Numbered from the stretch's first letter, positions 12,844 through 25,810 are shown. The stretch: DNA of 64,000 nucleotides from Zelopaecilomyces penicillatus (GCA_005765155.1 VCCP01000002.1:3782001-3846000), one strand, 5' to 3'. A program made the numbers and translations. The notes: a model not told the origin generated them from the letters alone.

Positions 12844-14813
12844 CTACTCTTCTTTATTCTTACCCTCAGCGTTGTCATCCTCTTCATCATCCTCAATACC
12901 CCAGTCTCTCCAGCCCTCGCCTCTAACCCAGCTCATACCCTTACGCCACTGGCCTTCACGGATAGCCCTTGCATCGCGCTCGTAGACCACACCTGTGATC
13001 ATGAGTGCTAGGACAAACACCCATACATCGCCACCTTTCATCGCCTTCCACCAGCGTCGCTTGACACCAACCTTCCACAGGCTGTCGACGCTGATACGCG
13101 CAGTAGAAAGGAACACGCCACGGCCGTGCCGACGCTCCACCCATGCCCAGAGACCTGCGAAGAAGCCACCAAGGAAGAAGCGTTGCGTGGCGAGCACATG
13201 TCGTGGCAGGTAAGTCTGGAAGAAGCAGATTGAGGCCCAGGCAGTCGAGATAGCCCCTGTGGCCAAGACAGAGCCGCGAAGCGTCCTAGTGATGATGTTC
13301 TGGATGGTAGAAATTGGATAATGATAGAGGGTGCGGAACCGCGGGAGAACTGTGATTGCTGAGCAAAGAACAAAGAAAAATCGCGCCATAGATGGGAAAG
13401 AGTTGAGCCAGAAGGTGAGGTATGTTCGGAGACAAGATGGATCGCTAGGGTGCAGAGTTGCGCATGAAAGCGATGTGATGAGTGGATGAGCTTGAGAGGT
13501 CAACGGTGAGACGGTCTTAAGCGTTAAAGGAAGGACTTCTTTGTTCGGGAACAAGACAGGCGAAATGTAGGCCCTAAGATTAACAAGCAACATTAGTAAA
13601 AAGAAGCGCTAAAAGCCATCGAGCGGAGTGGAGATCATAATATCAAGAGGGAGAAGACTTACGGCCAGTTTAGCCGCGCCATTTCAGCAAGGTTATCCAC
13701 AATTTGATGTGTTCTGGGCCACTTCAGATTCGTTGGGTAGTCATCTGGTCGCGGCTTCAAGTAGGTAGAGGATTTTTTGAAAATGAAGTTCCCATATGCC
13801 TGATTATTGAGATAATGTTAGCCAGCTGCAGTTCAAGTACTGCTAACTTGATGTAACAAGGAATTCGCGCGAGACTCACCTCTGGGAAGCAATCCCGGTC
13901 AAACACAACAGCATGGAGCAATTGTCCAAAGCTGAGAGGCTGGAGTAGCCAGCTTCCAAACCACCAAGGCCGTTCACGCCGCTTTCCATTTTTCATACCC
14001 CAAATCATACCTTCGCCCTCGCACATGTTCCAGCTGAACTCAAGCGCGCGAAACATGGTATATATCGCGATACTAACTCGCAGCTGCTGTGATGGATAGA
14101 CGCCAAGAGCAAGACCAGCCAGCGAGGCACCAATGGCAGGGGCAAATGGTGAGGTCAATGTAGCAGTTGTGCGCGGATTGCGCCGTCGGAAAGGCTCAGC
14201 ATGCGAATCAAGGAGGTGAGTACGCAGCCGAGTGAGGAAGCGGAAGAGTATGCGGTATAGAAATAGGATCGACGAAAGAGACAAGGAGAGTCTTAACGCT
14301 GGGGACTTGTAGAAGGGTTTCTTTTGCCCAGAACTATTGGCGCAAAAACGATTAGTATTCTCCATAAAAGTTGCGCGTCGATGCGGCCATCAATCCAGCA
14401 TTGCAAACAAAAATACACAGTAATATGGGGGTTATCACTCACTCTGTGTGTCGAAATCTTTTCATGACAGCATCCCACCCATTCATGCCGAGCCAAGTCG
14501 CAACGAACACGCGCAGCGCATGGCGCACTGCCTTGGCATTATAGTCGTCGGCGCCTTTCTTGGCCGGCTGCAATGCCCTTTCCACACTGCCGGGGCTTGG
14601 TGTGGCACGTCGCAGAACTCGCGATCGGGAGAGAACGTATTTGTGAAGCGCTGCGTACTCACGTGCGGAGATGGTGTATCGCAACGTATTTCGGAGGACA
14701 GGATCAGGCCCAGGCCCAGACCCAGATCCTTTCGAGGGCGCGGCCCGCGGTCGGGCACTATTCGCGCTGTGTGCTGAGGGTGGCGATGTCGCCGGTATAG
14801 CGGAGGACTCCAT
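12844..14813 (-). CDS. TMEM135-like integral membrane protein
   Basis: Four exons on the minus strand: 14813..14443, 14333..13880, 13799..13663, 13573..12844; 563 residues. Residues 1-40 are low complexity and Pro/Ser/Gly-rich. The conserved part begins at DPVLRNTLRYTISAREYAAL with a basic helix (KYVLSRSRVLRR), followed by several hydrophobic segments (LSSILFLYRILFRFL, FAPAIGASLAGLALGVYP, FFFVLCSAITVLP) and a C-terminal block ending LATQRFFLGGFFAGLWAWVE. The tail is acidic (EDDEEDDNAEGKNKEE). This layout matches a fungal family that I recall as related to animal TMEM135/PMP52, which acts at peroxisomes and mitochondria in lipid metabolism and organelle dynamics; the fungal role is not established. 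A peroxisomal or mitochondrial membrane site is inference. The exon structure is well supported; the family name is less so. Confidence 0.75.
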
Positions 14814-16571
14814 GGTGAATTGCGCAAATAAGGGAGAGTGGTGAAATTTGGAGTCGCGTTAATTCGAATTAGGATATTCTTGTCGACTAGTTTTTCCTTT
14901 CGCTCGTTCGTTTAGAAGCAGCTGCAATAGCAGCAGCCGGACGCGTTCATCAGCGATAAGGAGGCCAGCTTCGTATCTCTGTTTCCAATCTCACACTCTC
15001 ATCCGCGGGCTTGTGTGGATGTGCAAGAGGGTTCACAGCTAGGGCACAAGAGACAATATTGCGCTCGTCGCCCTAATTAAAAGACAGACCAATTGTCCAC
15101 GGCGACAGAATTCTTTCTTCGCTCGACGTGCCAAGGAATGAACGTCGCGCAGAGCAAGCTAGACGACTGGAAGGCGAAGCGAGCGGGATGAATGAGCATC
15201 GAAGGGGCCGAGCAGGTGGAGGAGGGTCGATGATGGAGTTGGCTTAGGTAACTTGTCACAAGAGATGAGGAGGGAAGGGGCCGACCAGTCAAGCCTCGGC
15301 AGCACGGGGTTCCATCAGTGGAGAAGGAAGCACCCACACCCACAGTGCTTGCCTGCAGTTGTGCGCAGGGATTCCCCACCGCTGGCTCCGATTGGCCCAG
15401 TTGGTGATTTGCCATTCATGTGCGAACACCTTTGACTCGGAGCATTATGTGAGCTAATTAAACGGTAGGATTCTTAGCAGAGAGACATAATCCGGAGTTG
15501 GCATTGGATCGTCATGCAGAACACTTCCAATCGCAGTATTGGTTCAAGTCATAAATTAATGGCATGCATAGCGCCTGTTGGATGCATTGATGGGTCGGCA
15601 ACACCATCATATTACCATGCTGTCCAACAGTTGACTAGGTCCCATCCCTTCAATTAAATACCATCATGCACCATACAAATCCAGAGCAAGACGCAATAGC
15701 AATTGATTTTAATTTTTGTCTACCCCAAGCCAGATATTCCCAACTCCTACAATGTGTGGCCAAAATAAAGCAAGTAGCCTCGTCAGCGAGTCCAGTCCCT
15801 ATTAGTCGCAGCTCGCAATCTATATAGCCTTGCAATGGCTAGAAGATTCCTACTTCAGCCTCAAGAAATGCTATCGTGCTCTGTGATAACCGACTTTCGG
15901 CATCAATCCCATTACCAACATTGCCGCCAAGGCCATCCAAGTTCCATACGCCACCACCACTATCATGCTGCTAGCGACGCCCCTTTACAAATTTTGAAAT
16001 CAGTATCGGGGTTGTCGGCATTCATGCCCAGCCTCCCAACTCGCCCTACTGTCTTCTTTCTTGTCAATTCTCATCCGTTCTGCCCAAGCAAATAATCCGC
16101 ATCCAAGCACATAATACATGCTCAACGATGTCAGGCAACCAAGAGTATTTGCTTCTCTCTAGACCTCATCCCCTGTTACGGCCAGGACATGACATATGTT
16201 GCAATGTCTGCTGCACGAGAGGATAGAGCATGATTCAATCTCGATTACGCTCCAACATGGTCTGCTAGATTTCGGAATAGCAATCACTTGGTAATGACTG
16301 CAAGAGAGGGCAGCATGTCAGTATCGATAGCTCATCCCAGTCCGTACAATTTGACCATGCAAAACACATACTCCAAATGAATCTCACTAACGGTACCAGT
16401 TTCGCAGTGCCAAGAATTACACTGTCACCATGACGTTCTCCGCAAAATGAAAATTTCGTGCAAAAGAAGCATTCAAGTCAAACAGATGCTTTTGGTTGCG
16501 ATGGAAATGTCGATGAAGGATACTCCAAATCGCAAAGATGAAGTCGCTCATCAATGGTCAAAGCCGAACCT
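14814..16571. other. Intergenic, promoter side of TMEM135-like gene
   Basis: Contains the upstream region of the TMEM135-like gene and the probable 3' UTR of the next minus-strand gene. No coding frame shows family features. Confidence 0.55.
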
Positions 16572-19203
16572 TCATGGATACTGAGCAACAGGGCCGCTCT
16601 GAGGTTCCATCAATGGGACCCATTTCCGCGCCAGAGAAGGTCTGTCTGGATTTCCATAGGGTAGTATTTCTTCCTGCCAAGCCAAGGCGCTCCACTGACC
16701 AAGGTCTCGCGGTTGGGGGCTACGAAGACCCTTTCGAATATTATCCGAGTCATCGACTCTACCAGCTAGGAGAGCATCCAGAGCCTGGTGGCGGCGTGAT
16801 TCACGCTCCTCAACAGCCGCTTTGATGATCCGAAACCGAGATTCCGCGTTTGCCCACCCATTCATATTGCCAGATCCAGCAGATTCCAAAATCATCTTCA
16901 GCTGAGTAAATGGAATGTCAAGCAGTATACGGGCAAGGATCGAGTGTGATACAGGTTGAGCTTGTTGAGAAGCCTTGGGTGTTTCCGAAGCTGACCCGTT
17001 CTTGCCCTCTGATACAGATAAGTCCCCAAACTGTATTCCGGAAATCTTTTGTGGACGTCGACCTTTTCCTAGCTGAACGGAAGACTGGTGGGAGTGACCT
17101 AGGGGAACACCCTTATCATGTGTTGCAGTGGGGGCCAGAGGAGGCGGGTACGCTGGCAGTCGAGCAAATTTGACCGGCTCTGAGGTTTGGCTGTCAAGGT
17201 TGAAGTGAGAGGGAAAGTTATGAACAATGAAAGTGACGACTGCGTTAAGTATGATCCTTGAGCCATCTCCATACTTGTACGATTCGTGGGAACCCTGATC
17301 GCAGTATTCTTCCAAGGCAAACTCCAAGGCGCGCTCTATCGTTTGCCAGCTCAAGAGATGAGTTGCCACCTCACAGCCGCGTCTAACAACAGGAGCCCAC
17401 TCAATCAAATGGCCAGCCGCAGCATAGGAAAGAGCAAAATCAAACTGCTCAATAATTGAGCCAGCTTCCATTACATCTCTGGACTCTGTTCCGTTGCGAG
17501 GAGGCGGAAGATGCAGTAGTGGCAATCCGTATAGCCTCTGAACAGCCATGTAGAATGAATCCGAGCGTACCCATTTACTATCGGTTTCGAGAAATAGAGT
17601 CGGAAGCAACTTGTCGGGTGATTTCACTTGAAACATTTGCTGTTGTAGAAGACGCGCGAGTTGCAAGCTACGAGCAAATATCACGCGGTGGCCAGGAATG
17701 CGAACCGGGAGTGCTCTGTGATCAATGTAACGAAGCTCCAGTGTGGAGTCTCCAAGCTCCCCAGCAGCAAACTGCTGTTGTAGGTATCCAATCAATCCAT
17801 CCGCGTTATCCCCTTGAGGCAACATGGGAGGTGGGGGCCCTGGATTGTGCATCATCCGAGGATATTCAAGATGTCCAAACAACCTTCCCTGGTGATTTGC
17901 GGGTTGTGAATCATCGCCGTGTCCACCAGTGCCATTACGGAGAGCTGCAGAGGGGTACTGATTGAATCCACTACCATCCTCAAGATGGGCCGATGACTGC
18001 GAATCGTGATAACTGTGGGGGGTTGATGGACCAAGTGCGTTTCCATACGGGGGATACGATTCCGGTGGTGCATAGGCCATCGTAGGTCGACCATAATTAT
18101 CGAAATGCGTGACCGGCATCATTTCAGCCCCCCCATATGGCATGACTGGTGGAAACCCATTCGCAGCATGAGGAGCATAGTGTTGACGTCCATCCGGAAT
18201 TGGCATGCCAGGCGGTGGTGCAATACCTCCCGAATGGGGGGGCGTTGGTGATGAGCTCTGCGAGTCGTGAAATGCCCCAAAATGAATGCTTCCATTGCTC
18301 ATGTGCGATTGATGGTGCATATGGGATGGACCATTTGGCAAGTGTGGTGGTCTTGGTCCACGAGACATGTCCCCGTTCGCTATGACTCCCATAGGTCTGT
18401 TGGCGGGTTGGAATGGCGGAGGCATCTGATATCGTGACGGGGAGATGGATGGAAGTGGACGAGGTGCAAACTTTGTTGTCGGTTGCTCAGCTATAAAGTG
18501 ATTGTTCTCCATGAGCACATGATCAGCCTGCAACGATATTGAAGAAGAGTCGGCTTACCTGGCTTTGACTCCACGGCACTGTTGCCAGCATTGGCGTTAA
18601 TGTTGTGGAATCCTCCAGCCGCGTCGGATGCGAGCTCGGTGTTGGTATGCGGTGCGCGAACTTCCGTCACCATTGGACCAGCTGCCGCCACAGCTGTACT
18701 TTGAGTGTCAAGAGTGGCGGCGTTGTCAGTGGGCTTGCTGGCAGCTGAGGTGACTTCGGCGGGACCGGCAGCTGGTATCCCCATCAAAGTTAGTAAACAG
18801 AGCATATGGGGGGCTTGTTCGAAATGAATTTCGGTGCTCCACACGAAAACCCGACAATGTGTGGCATACCGTCAATTCCCTCCGAGTCTGTGTTGGCGTC
18901 AGATGCCTTCTTCTGCGCGGAACCGTTTGGCAAATCAAGCTCAACTACAGGCGAGGTAGCAGAAGCCTGCGTGACAGTATCTTGTTCTGCTTTAACTGCA
19001 TCATCTTGCAGCGCGCCGTTTGTATCCTTCTTCTCGTTTCTGTGTTCCGTAGGCAACGAGTCTGATCCGATGGCGGGAGCTGTGCTGGTTGCTACTGTTT
19101 GGCGTTTGATGTATGGCAGAGGCAGCGCGGGCACAACAGGCTTTGAGGCCCGCCTGCCAGCAGCAGGTTTTCGGGATTTCGTGGAGCTGATAATTGGAGC
19201 CAT
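16572..19203 (-). CDS. Large P/H-rich protein with BTB/POZ-like core
   Basis: Three exons: 19203..18870, 18771..18559, 18490..16572; 821 residues. The second intron must use the acceptor at 18491 (ctttatag); the nearer CAG upstream would give an immediate stop. Residues 1-180 are Ala/Ser/Thr-rich and basic at the start (SSTKSRKPAAGRRASKPV), about 180-400 are Pro/His/Gly/Asn-rich and disordered, and the segment beginning STLELRYIDHRALPVRIPGH followed by RVIFARS has the beta-strand / 'vpgHr.vla.rS' pattern of a BTB/POZ fold. A conserved helical region follows, then a short C-terminal region with a run of Arg/Glu (RIIKAAVEERESRRH). I recognise this as a conserved filamentous-fungal protein of unknown role. 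A function in transcription or as a ubiquitin-ligase adaptor would fit but is inference. An ATG one codon earlier (19206) is equally possible. Confidence 0.8.
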
Positions 19204-20415
19204 CATGCGAGAATATGGCGTCCCAACGGGTTTCCTGCAACGACAATCGGTAGATGTAAGGCGCGAGAGGCGCGCGAGCTCGACTCGAAATCCGAAAGTT
19301 CGGGCGAGGGGTAGAAAAAGGCGTCGTAGATTTCTGCAAACGCCCGGCCGCCAAACACCTGGACTGAAAATCTAAAGTCCGTGGCCAAGAGGCATGGGTT
19401 CAGGCATGAGAGACTGCACTGGTCAATGCCAGTACGGATCACCCAGGCCGCAGGTGAAGGGCGGCGTCGATTTGTTCGGGTGTCGGGAGTGAAGATGATG
19501 GAGGCGGAGTTCATCCACAACGGCGTGGAATCTGGAAGACCCCAGAAGGCCGCACTGGCGTTACGGTGATGACACCAAAAAAAATTGGGCCTCCACCAAG
19601 CAATTTTTTCCCCCATTGAACCGCCGATCCCCGCAAAGCTGCTGCCTTTTGCAGTAGTACCGGCTGAATCTCGGGTTTTTGGGCAGTTAAAGCTACTATA
19701 CATCTACAACACCTCATTCGAAAGCGATAGATATCATGAGGTACTTGCAAATTACTGCCCTCTTCAGATACTTCGTTAGTAAGAAACGAGAGGTTCTTGA
19801 TACCTGATTGATCGTCAGCCAGCCAGCCTGAGTGGTGCATTGTCAGCCTTGGATATACCGGTAACTACATGATGAAGCTGCGGTGTGTCTTTCTATTGTC
19901 TCACAGCGGATGATGACCAACGCTTACCCTACATCTGTGCCTGGACTTTTAGTCTCTTTTCTCCCCCTTTTGTTTGGAGGAGCAAACCGTTCGTGTTTGC
20001 TAGCTGAATTCTGGAATCGTCTTTCCACTTTGCATCAGTTGTTTATGGTTTCTCTGAGCTGGAGGGTTTCCGAAGTCTGTGCCCATTGCTCTCTCATGGC
20101 AGGGCAACGGATCCCCGGGGTTTTGTCCCTCTGTACATGTGATGATTCGCTGGGATTAGAGTCGGGTGAGATGCTGTATTGTGTCCACTGTAACTCCCCG
20201 TGGTTACACCAACCCCATCTCGATACGCAAGACAATGTAGTAAAAAGAACGTCATCTTCCAGAAGCACGTCCTATGATATGCCTCACCCAAACAATCTAG
20301 AATTCTAGCAACGCCACAGCAAAAGTACCGAAACGGAAAAAGGCAGCCCATCAAATGAGAGAAAGGCGTCCAAGTCTCTGTTAAAAACCTTAACAAAGCA
20401 TCCTGTTCCATCCCC
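19204..20415. other. Divergent intergenic space
   Basis: Shared upstream region of the BTB-like gene (-) and the Zn2Cys6 regulator (+). Overlapping frames here (for example 19203..19703 minus, 19883..20308 plus) lack splice continuity and domains; I take them as non-coding. Confidence 0.5.
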
Positions 20416-22477
20416 ATGGCGCAGACCACCGGCAGCCGGGCCGATCGGCAATGCTGGGAGTGCCAACGTCGTCGATGGACCTGTGATGCCGCACGACCTA
20501 TCTGCCGTCGGTGTCGCGAATCTGGGATTGTATGCCCGGGCTACGGCGATACGAAGCCACTCATCTGGCTCGCTCCAGGGAGAGTCACGTCCCGGAATAG
20601 GCGGGGCCGCAGCGGCTACGCCTCTCTGAGCACCAAAGGTTGGAATACGGTGGCGTCACGAACCTCGGAACCAGAGACGGACCAGAGGTGGTCAGACGGC
20701 CCCACCGAGACGACCGAGTCGGGGCTGACACCCGCCTCCAGTAGCGGCAACGGCACCAATGGACATGGTGTGGAGGGTCACTATGTCGATGATCCGTCTG
20801 TTGATGATGATCCAGTAAGCAGTGATGGCCGCGATAGACAAACCAGCCATTGTAGCAGCAGTGCGGTTGCATTTGGACATAGGTCCAACCCTAAATTTCT
20901 GCAGCAGCTAGCATCCCAAGCCGCCATCAAATTTACAACAGAACCGAGACATGAATTTTTCGATATGATTGAAGCCATAAAGTACTGTAAGTCTTTTTCA
21001 AAATCTTCTTTATATCCCACCTTCCTTCAAATGTAGGAAACACACACCCACGCATACCGTACCCATGACTTCCCCAATCTACCTACATCACGTCCTCTTT
21101 CTACAAACGAATCAGTAAAGCTTAGATTTCCATCCTTTAATAGATAACAAATACATATACCCGGAGCTTCGGGAACAACAAATCGCTCCGTGCCCATTCG
21201 TCTCGCTAGTAGCGAGCTTGGGTGACTTGCCGTCCTCCACTCAGCATGCGTCCATCTCCTTGACCATCAGCTACCGTGTAATGCACATGGCCCAAGCTAA
21301 GAGTATAAGCCTCGACCTGGATAAGCCCTTCCATCTCCCACTTCACGGGGAGATAGGGGAGCTGTGGGCACGTGTTCGTCATCAGAATTGGCTCGCTGTT
21401 CGGGAGTTGAACCGTGAAATTAGCAATGATCAAGGCCGGTGTAGCCCCAATATCTTGACAGCAGTGTTGATGGTTCTCTACTCCGAGGTAAGGTGACCTG
21501 TTTGAAAGAGCCCCCTTTTAACATGTCGTATTCTATGTGAAACTCACTAAACCTGCGTTCTAAGCTCACACAGTCTGCTTCACCTCACTGGAGGGCTCAT
21601 GTCAACGGTTTCATGTCACTTGTAAAACTCCGTGGTGGCCTACGCTCCGCCTTGATAACGTACCCAATCGAAACCAAACTCACCTTGGTCAAGTTTATAA
21701 CGTAAGATCCCCCGAAAACAGTTTGAGTACTCATCATTTTACACAAATAGAAACTGACAATGTGATTTCTGTGGAAGTACGGTTGTCGCATCCAATACAA
21801 CTAGTCCTTCCTATGAGCAAATCGCTGTAGAAGACCATTTCGAAGCAATTGACAATATCAAACAGTTTTATGGAATTCTGATTGACCCACCGTTTCTATG
21901 TCCGTCGTATCTCTTTCTTGATTTGATACGAATCAACTACTTGCGTTATCGAATCGCTATGAATCCTGAATTAGGCGACACTGAGCAGATTCAAGCAAAA
22001 GCAATTGCCATCATGAAGCACATTACCGCATTTTCTCCAGCAACATGGATTGAGCGCTCCAGCATGCCCGACAGAGTTGAATCACTGCTTATTGCTCAAA
22101 TTTTCCAAACATCAGTCGCTCTATTTTGTGTTTCTTCCCTCCCCTGTCTATCAACACCGCTCCCCAACACAGATCTGGCGAGGTATCAAGAATTCACAAA
22201 AACCATCTACCGCCCCAGCCACTTTGCACTTCTCGACATGTGCATGAAGTCCCCCATAACGAGGAGAAGTATGTGCTGGCCCCTCGTCGTGGCAGGCATA
22301 GAGGCAGCGTCTGGCCCGCAGGCGCAGCGTGACGTTGTGTTTGCGTACATGTCGCAGCTGAGGGCAGACATTGGCGTTCCTATGTTGGTAGCCAAGGCCG
22401 TCATGGAGCGGTTCTGGGCGTCTGGTAAACTGGGTTGGGAGAATTGCTTTCGCCAGCCTTGCTCTCTGGTGGCTTAA
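20416..22477 (+). CDS. Zn2Cys6 transcription factor (Fungal_trans_2 type)
   Basis: Nuclear DNA-binding regulator. Four exons: 20416..20986, 21144..21487, 21574..21701, 21778..22477; 580 residues. The binuclear zinc cluster lies at the N-terminus with Cys13, 16, 23, 30, 33 and 40 (CX2CX6CX6CX2CX6C) and basic residues between the first pair and third Cys (QRRRWT). After a Ser/Thr/Asp-rich linker comes FFDMIEAIKYYNKYIYPEL, typical of the start of the Fungal_trans_2 (PF11951) regulatory domain, with further conserved segments SPHWRAHVNGFMSLVKLRGG and VFAYMSQLRADIGVPM. The first intron (157 nt) is long for this window, but joins KY|YNKY in the expected motif. It is convergent with the secreted amidase gene; whether it controls that gene cannot be told. 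Targets unknown. Confidence 0.92.
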
Positions 22478-23120
22478 TATATTTATCGTATATGATAATA
22501 GTGGTGGGTGACACTCATGGGGGGCAACGGATGAGACGACTCATGCAACGCGGTGCCGCCTAAATGGGGTGATTCAAGATCTCATATCTGAGCAGCCACA
22601 TTTCTGTGCCGATTGTCAGGGGCCAACATGTTTGACACGTTTGACATGATCTGCCTATTGCCTGCATCCTCTCAAGTCAAACAGCCACAATGTCTCTGCA
22701 TTTATGGTTAATAATATCCCCCCCCCTCAGAAAATTAATGTACAGCTATGGGATATGGCATTTCTTATAGAAAAGGATATAGAAGAATGAACTAAATGAA
22801 TGTTTAAACGAATGCATAATTATCATTAAAATCTATCTATTTGCGTGCGTCGCGGGGAGGCAGTTGCGACTTTCCACTTTTTACATCCCAACGTTGGGAG
22901 GGGGATACACGGTAACACTAGGACATGGATTCGTCCTATTAGTCTTGGTAAATATACATAAAAAGACGGCGTGCCAATATTCAGCTCTGACTCAACGTAA
23001 CCAACGTTTTGGTCGTCAGCCCATTTATATGTTAGATCTAAGAGAGAAGCAGGCGCGGCGTGGAAATGTTCTGCAACGAAGATGCTACAGCAATATCAAA
23101 ACAAAGGCTTTTTTCGTCTT
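22478..23120. other. Convergent intergenic space
   Basis: 3' UTR region between the Zn2Cys6 gene and the amidase gene; AT-rich with no supported coding frame. Confidence 0.55.
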
Positions 23121-25109
23121 TTAAAAGGGAACAGGAATGTTCCTCTGGAGGTATCCGCGCCATGTGGGGAGGGACCGCTTGTAAGGTGACTTCATCTTCT
23201 TTTGAAGATCCTCAATAGCACTGGCCCACTTGACCAGCTCTGCCTCACCGAAAGCGGTTTGCAGAATAGCTAGTCCAAAAGGCATACCGGACTCGGAGTG
23301 CACACCGGCAGGAATAGTGATGGCAGGATAGCCAGCCTGTGCGGAGATCTGGAGACTCTGAGCAACATCGGGGGGTACGAGGAGGCCATTAAGCTTCTTG
23401 CCCTTGTATGTCAACGCGTCGTCGATACCGTTGCGAGTAGAGCTCTGGCAGAACCCGAGTGCCTGGAAGTATGTCTCATCTTGAATGCCCTTGGTCTCAA
23501 GCGAGGCCAGGAAACCGTCTTGGCCAGAGTAGAAAGCGGGGTTGCCCTGGGGCCACGGGTAACCGCCCTCGCTGCCGTCGTTATCCTGATTGAACTGCAC
23601 AATATCCTCAAGAGATCGAATCTTGGTGTTCTTGAGAGTTGAAAGATATTTCTTAATGTTGTTGTAAAAGTCGACCTTGATGTAAGTGTACTCGGACTCG
23701 TTGGGATAGCCGCGGGCTGTGCCCCAATCCCAGTTCCATCCAGTGGGGCTCACGAGCTTCTCATAGTCGGTAATCTCAGTGTTGTTGATGACCGTCGCGC
23801 CAGCAGACTTGATGAGGTCAATGAGACCGAGAAGGGTCTCCTGCTGCTTCTCATCTGCGTAAACCCAGAAACTCTTCCACGGCAGACCAAATGTGGCACC
23901 CTTCAAGGCGTCCTTGTTTGACAAGAACTTGGCAAATCCTCCATGGGGCGTCTTTCCCTTCTGAGCACTGGTGTAGTTGTCAAATTTGTCAACGCCATAG
24001 ATGGCATCGAGAGCATAGACGGCATCTCGAACGGTACGAGCAAAAGTGCCGACGGAGTCCTGGTGCTCAGACTCTGGAATAACACCAGCGCGAGATGTCA
24101 AACCAACAGTGGGCTTGAAGCCAACAATGGAATTGCGATGGGCAGGGTTGATGACTAGCAGTTTCAAGTGATTAGCGGTGGGGATGCCCAAATGGTCATT
24201 TCTCCTGATTGACAGAAGTGGGGAGGAGGCGCAAACTTACCACTGCCGTCGGTCTCAGTGCCGAGTGCGAAAGGTATGACATTGGCGCCTACGGCAACGC
24301 CACTTCCGGAGCTGCTGCCACCGGGGTTGACCGTCAGGTTGTATGCGCTCCGACACTGACCGTTTCTCGCTGAATAGCCCTCAGAGTAGTTGTTGCTCCT
24401 CATGTCGGCCCACTCACTCATGGACGCCTTGCCAAAGAGCACGGCACCAGCCTCGCGCAGCCGGGAAACAACGAAGGCGTCTCGGGGCACAATGCTGCCA
24501 AGCAGCGCCCAGCTTCCGGCGGTGGTCTCCATGTTATCCTTGGTGCCAATGTTGTCCTTGACAATGAAGGGAATACCGTGCAGCGGTCCGCATGAACGAC
24601 CGGCCTTGCGCTCAGCATCTCTCTCAGCCGCAATTGCATATACATCCGGGTTGAACTGCATGATAGAGCTGGGGGGTGGGTGAAAGAGACCATGTTAGAC
24701 GGGACGGAACACATATTTTGCTCTGCAGGGGCAATTGTACTTACTTGATGTATTGCTGAGTCTGATGGGCCCTTGTCATGTAGCAGGTGACGAGCTGAAC
24801 GGACGTCAACTTGCCCTTCCTCATGGCCTCTTGCATTTCGTCAATTGTCGCTTCATGGAGCTTGAAGCCAAAGCAGGAGCCCATTGGGAACAAATTGTCT
24901 GATCCGGCATTGGCCTCCAGCGGTAGCAGCGGCGGCGTGTACGTGAACATTGGCTGAGCTCGTCGTTCAGCCGACTCAGCTGTCGACATATCAGAAGTAG
25001 GTGGCTCAGCGGTCGACATATCAGAGGTTGGTGCCTCAGCGGTCGACGTCTGAGGAACTGCCGTCGCGCAGGCGGCGCCCGCCAGGAGGGCTACATAGAC
25101 GGGTCGCAT
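23121..25109 (-). CDS. Secreted amidase (amidase signature family)
   Basis: Hydrolyses amide bonds of small or acyl amides; probably secreted. Three exons: 25109..24745, 24668..24241, 24154..23121; 608 residues. Residues 1-17 form a signal peptide (MRPVYVALLAGAACATA, probable cleavage before VPQTS). Residues 20-50 hold a Thr/Ser/Pro-rich repeated segment. The Ser-cisSer-Lys triad of the family is visible: Lys159 in PFIVKDNIGT, Ser240 in NPGGSSSGSG and nucleophile Ser264 in GTETDGSV, split by the second intron one codon away. Further family blocks: CGPLHGIP, ADMRSNNYSEGYSARNGQC and HRNSIVGFKPTVGLTSRAGV. The C-terminal end AGYPAITIPAGVHSESGMPFG is standard. The start is chosen for the signal peptide. 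Substrate is not predictable; related fungal enzymes are annotated as amidases or glutamyl-tRNA amidotransferase-like but an organellar role does not fit the signal peptide. Confidence 0.93.
24975..25050 (-). repeat. 30-bp coding tandem repeat in the amidase gene
   Basis: Two nearly perfect 30-bp units (24981..25010 and 25011..25040, starting gtcgacatatcaga on the + strand) and partial copies on both sides encode the repeats STAEAPTSDM, STAEPPTSDM and STAES just after the signal peptide. The in-frame unit length makes copy-number change harmless to the enzyme. Confidence 0.85.
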
Positions 25110-25464
25110 GGTGATGAGAAGCGCGATTCGGTCGGCGAAGCATGCAGCGCAGCGAGGAGGGGGAGAAAGATGAGAGCCCTGCTGGCGTTGGAGGAGAGGG
25201 GAACGAGGAGGGGGAGGGGAAAGAGAGACAAGAGCGCGAATGGGCAAAGGAAAAAAAAGAAGGGTAAAGAGAGCGGACGAAGCCTCGAGCTTATGGCTTC
25301 TGCATCACGACGGCCGCTTTCGCGCAGACCGGCTGGAATCCAGAAGCGAGTTAGCAGCGGGTGAGTGAGAGTTTCTTGGCCCGGCGAACCCTTCCAGACG
25401 GCCAAGATGCCATGTGGACTATTCAGCGCTAGTGCAGCGGTCGCCGCAAGGCCAAGATGGCCCC

Positions 25465-25510
25465 CCTGTGAGTCCCCTGTGAGTCCCCTGCAAGTCTCCT
25501 GTAAATCCCC
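25465..25510 (+). repeat. 11-bp imperfect tandem repeat
   Basis: Successive units of about 11 bp related to gtgagtcccct, diverging to gcaagtctcct and gtaaatcccc. Confidence 0.75.
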
Positions 25511-25810
25511 ATCGCCTTGGGAGAGAGCCTTGAAGCGGGCGGAAGTATGCCATGGGATGCACCAATCTGCCGCCCTGGCAGCGCCCACCGGGGCGGCCAG
25601 AGGGAGGGGCCTTTCCATTCCGTTGGTAAGCAACGCAGGTACCTACCGAGGGAGGCATGCTCGTACCTCGTTTGGCAATAAACACACTGTAAAACAAACA
25701 TCCATACAGGTGCTTATCCACTATTCGCACAGGCAAAAGTCCACCTGCAGGGTCCCCTGCGATGAGCGGAAGCTCCAATTAACTGGCAGCGGACTCCAGC
25801 GCATCATGGC

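Noticed and set aside
18491..18558. Nearer CAG acceptor and in-frame MQADHVLMENN as the start of exon 3 of the BTB-like gene
   Set aside because: Splicing there gives an immediate stop; the ctttatag acceptor restores the frame.
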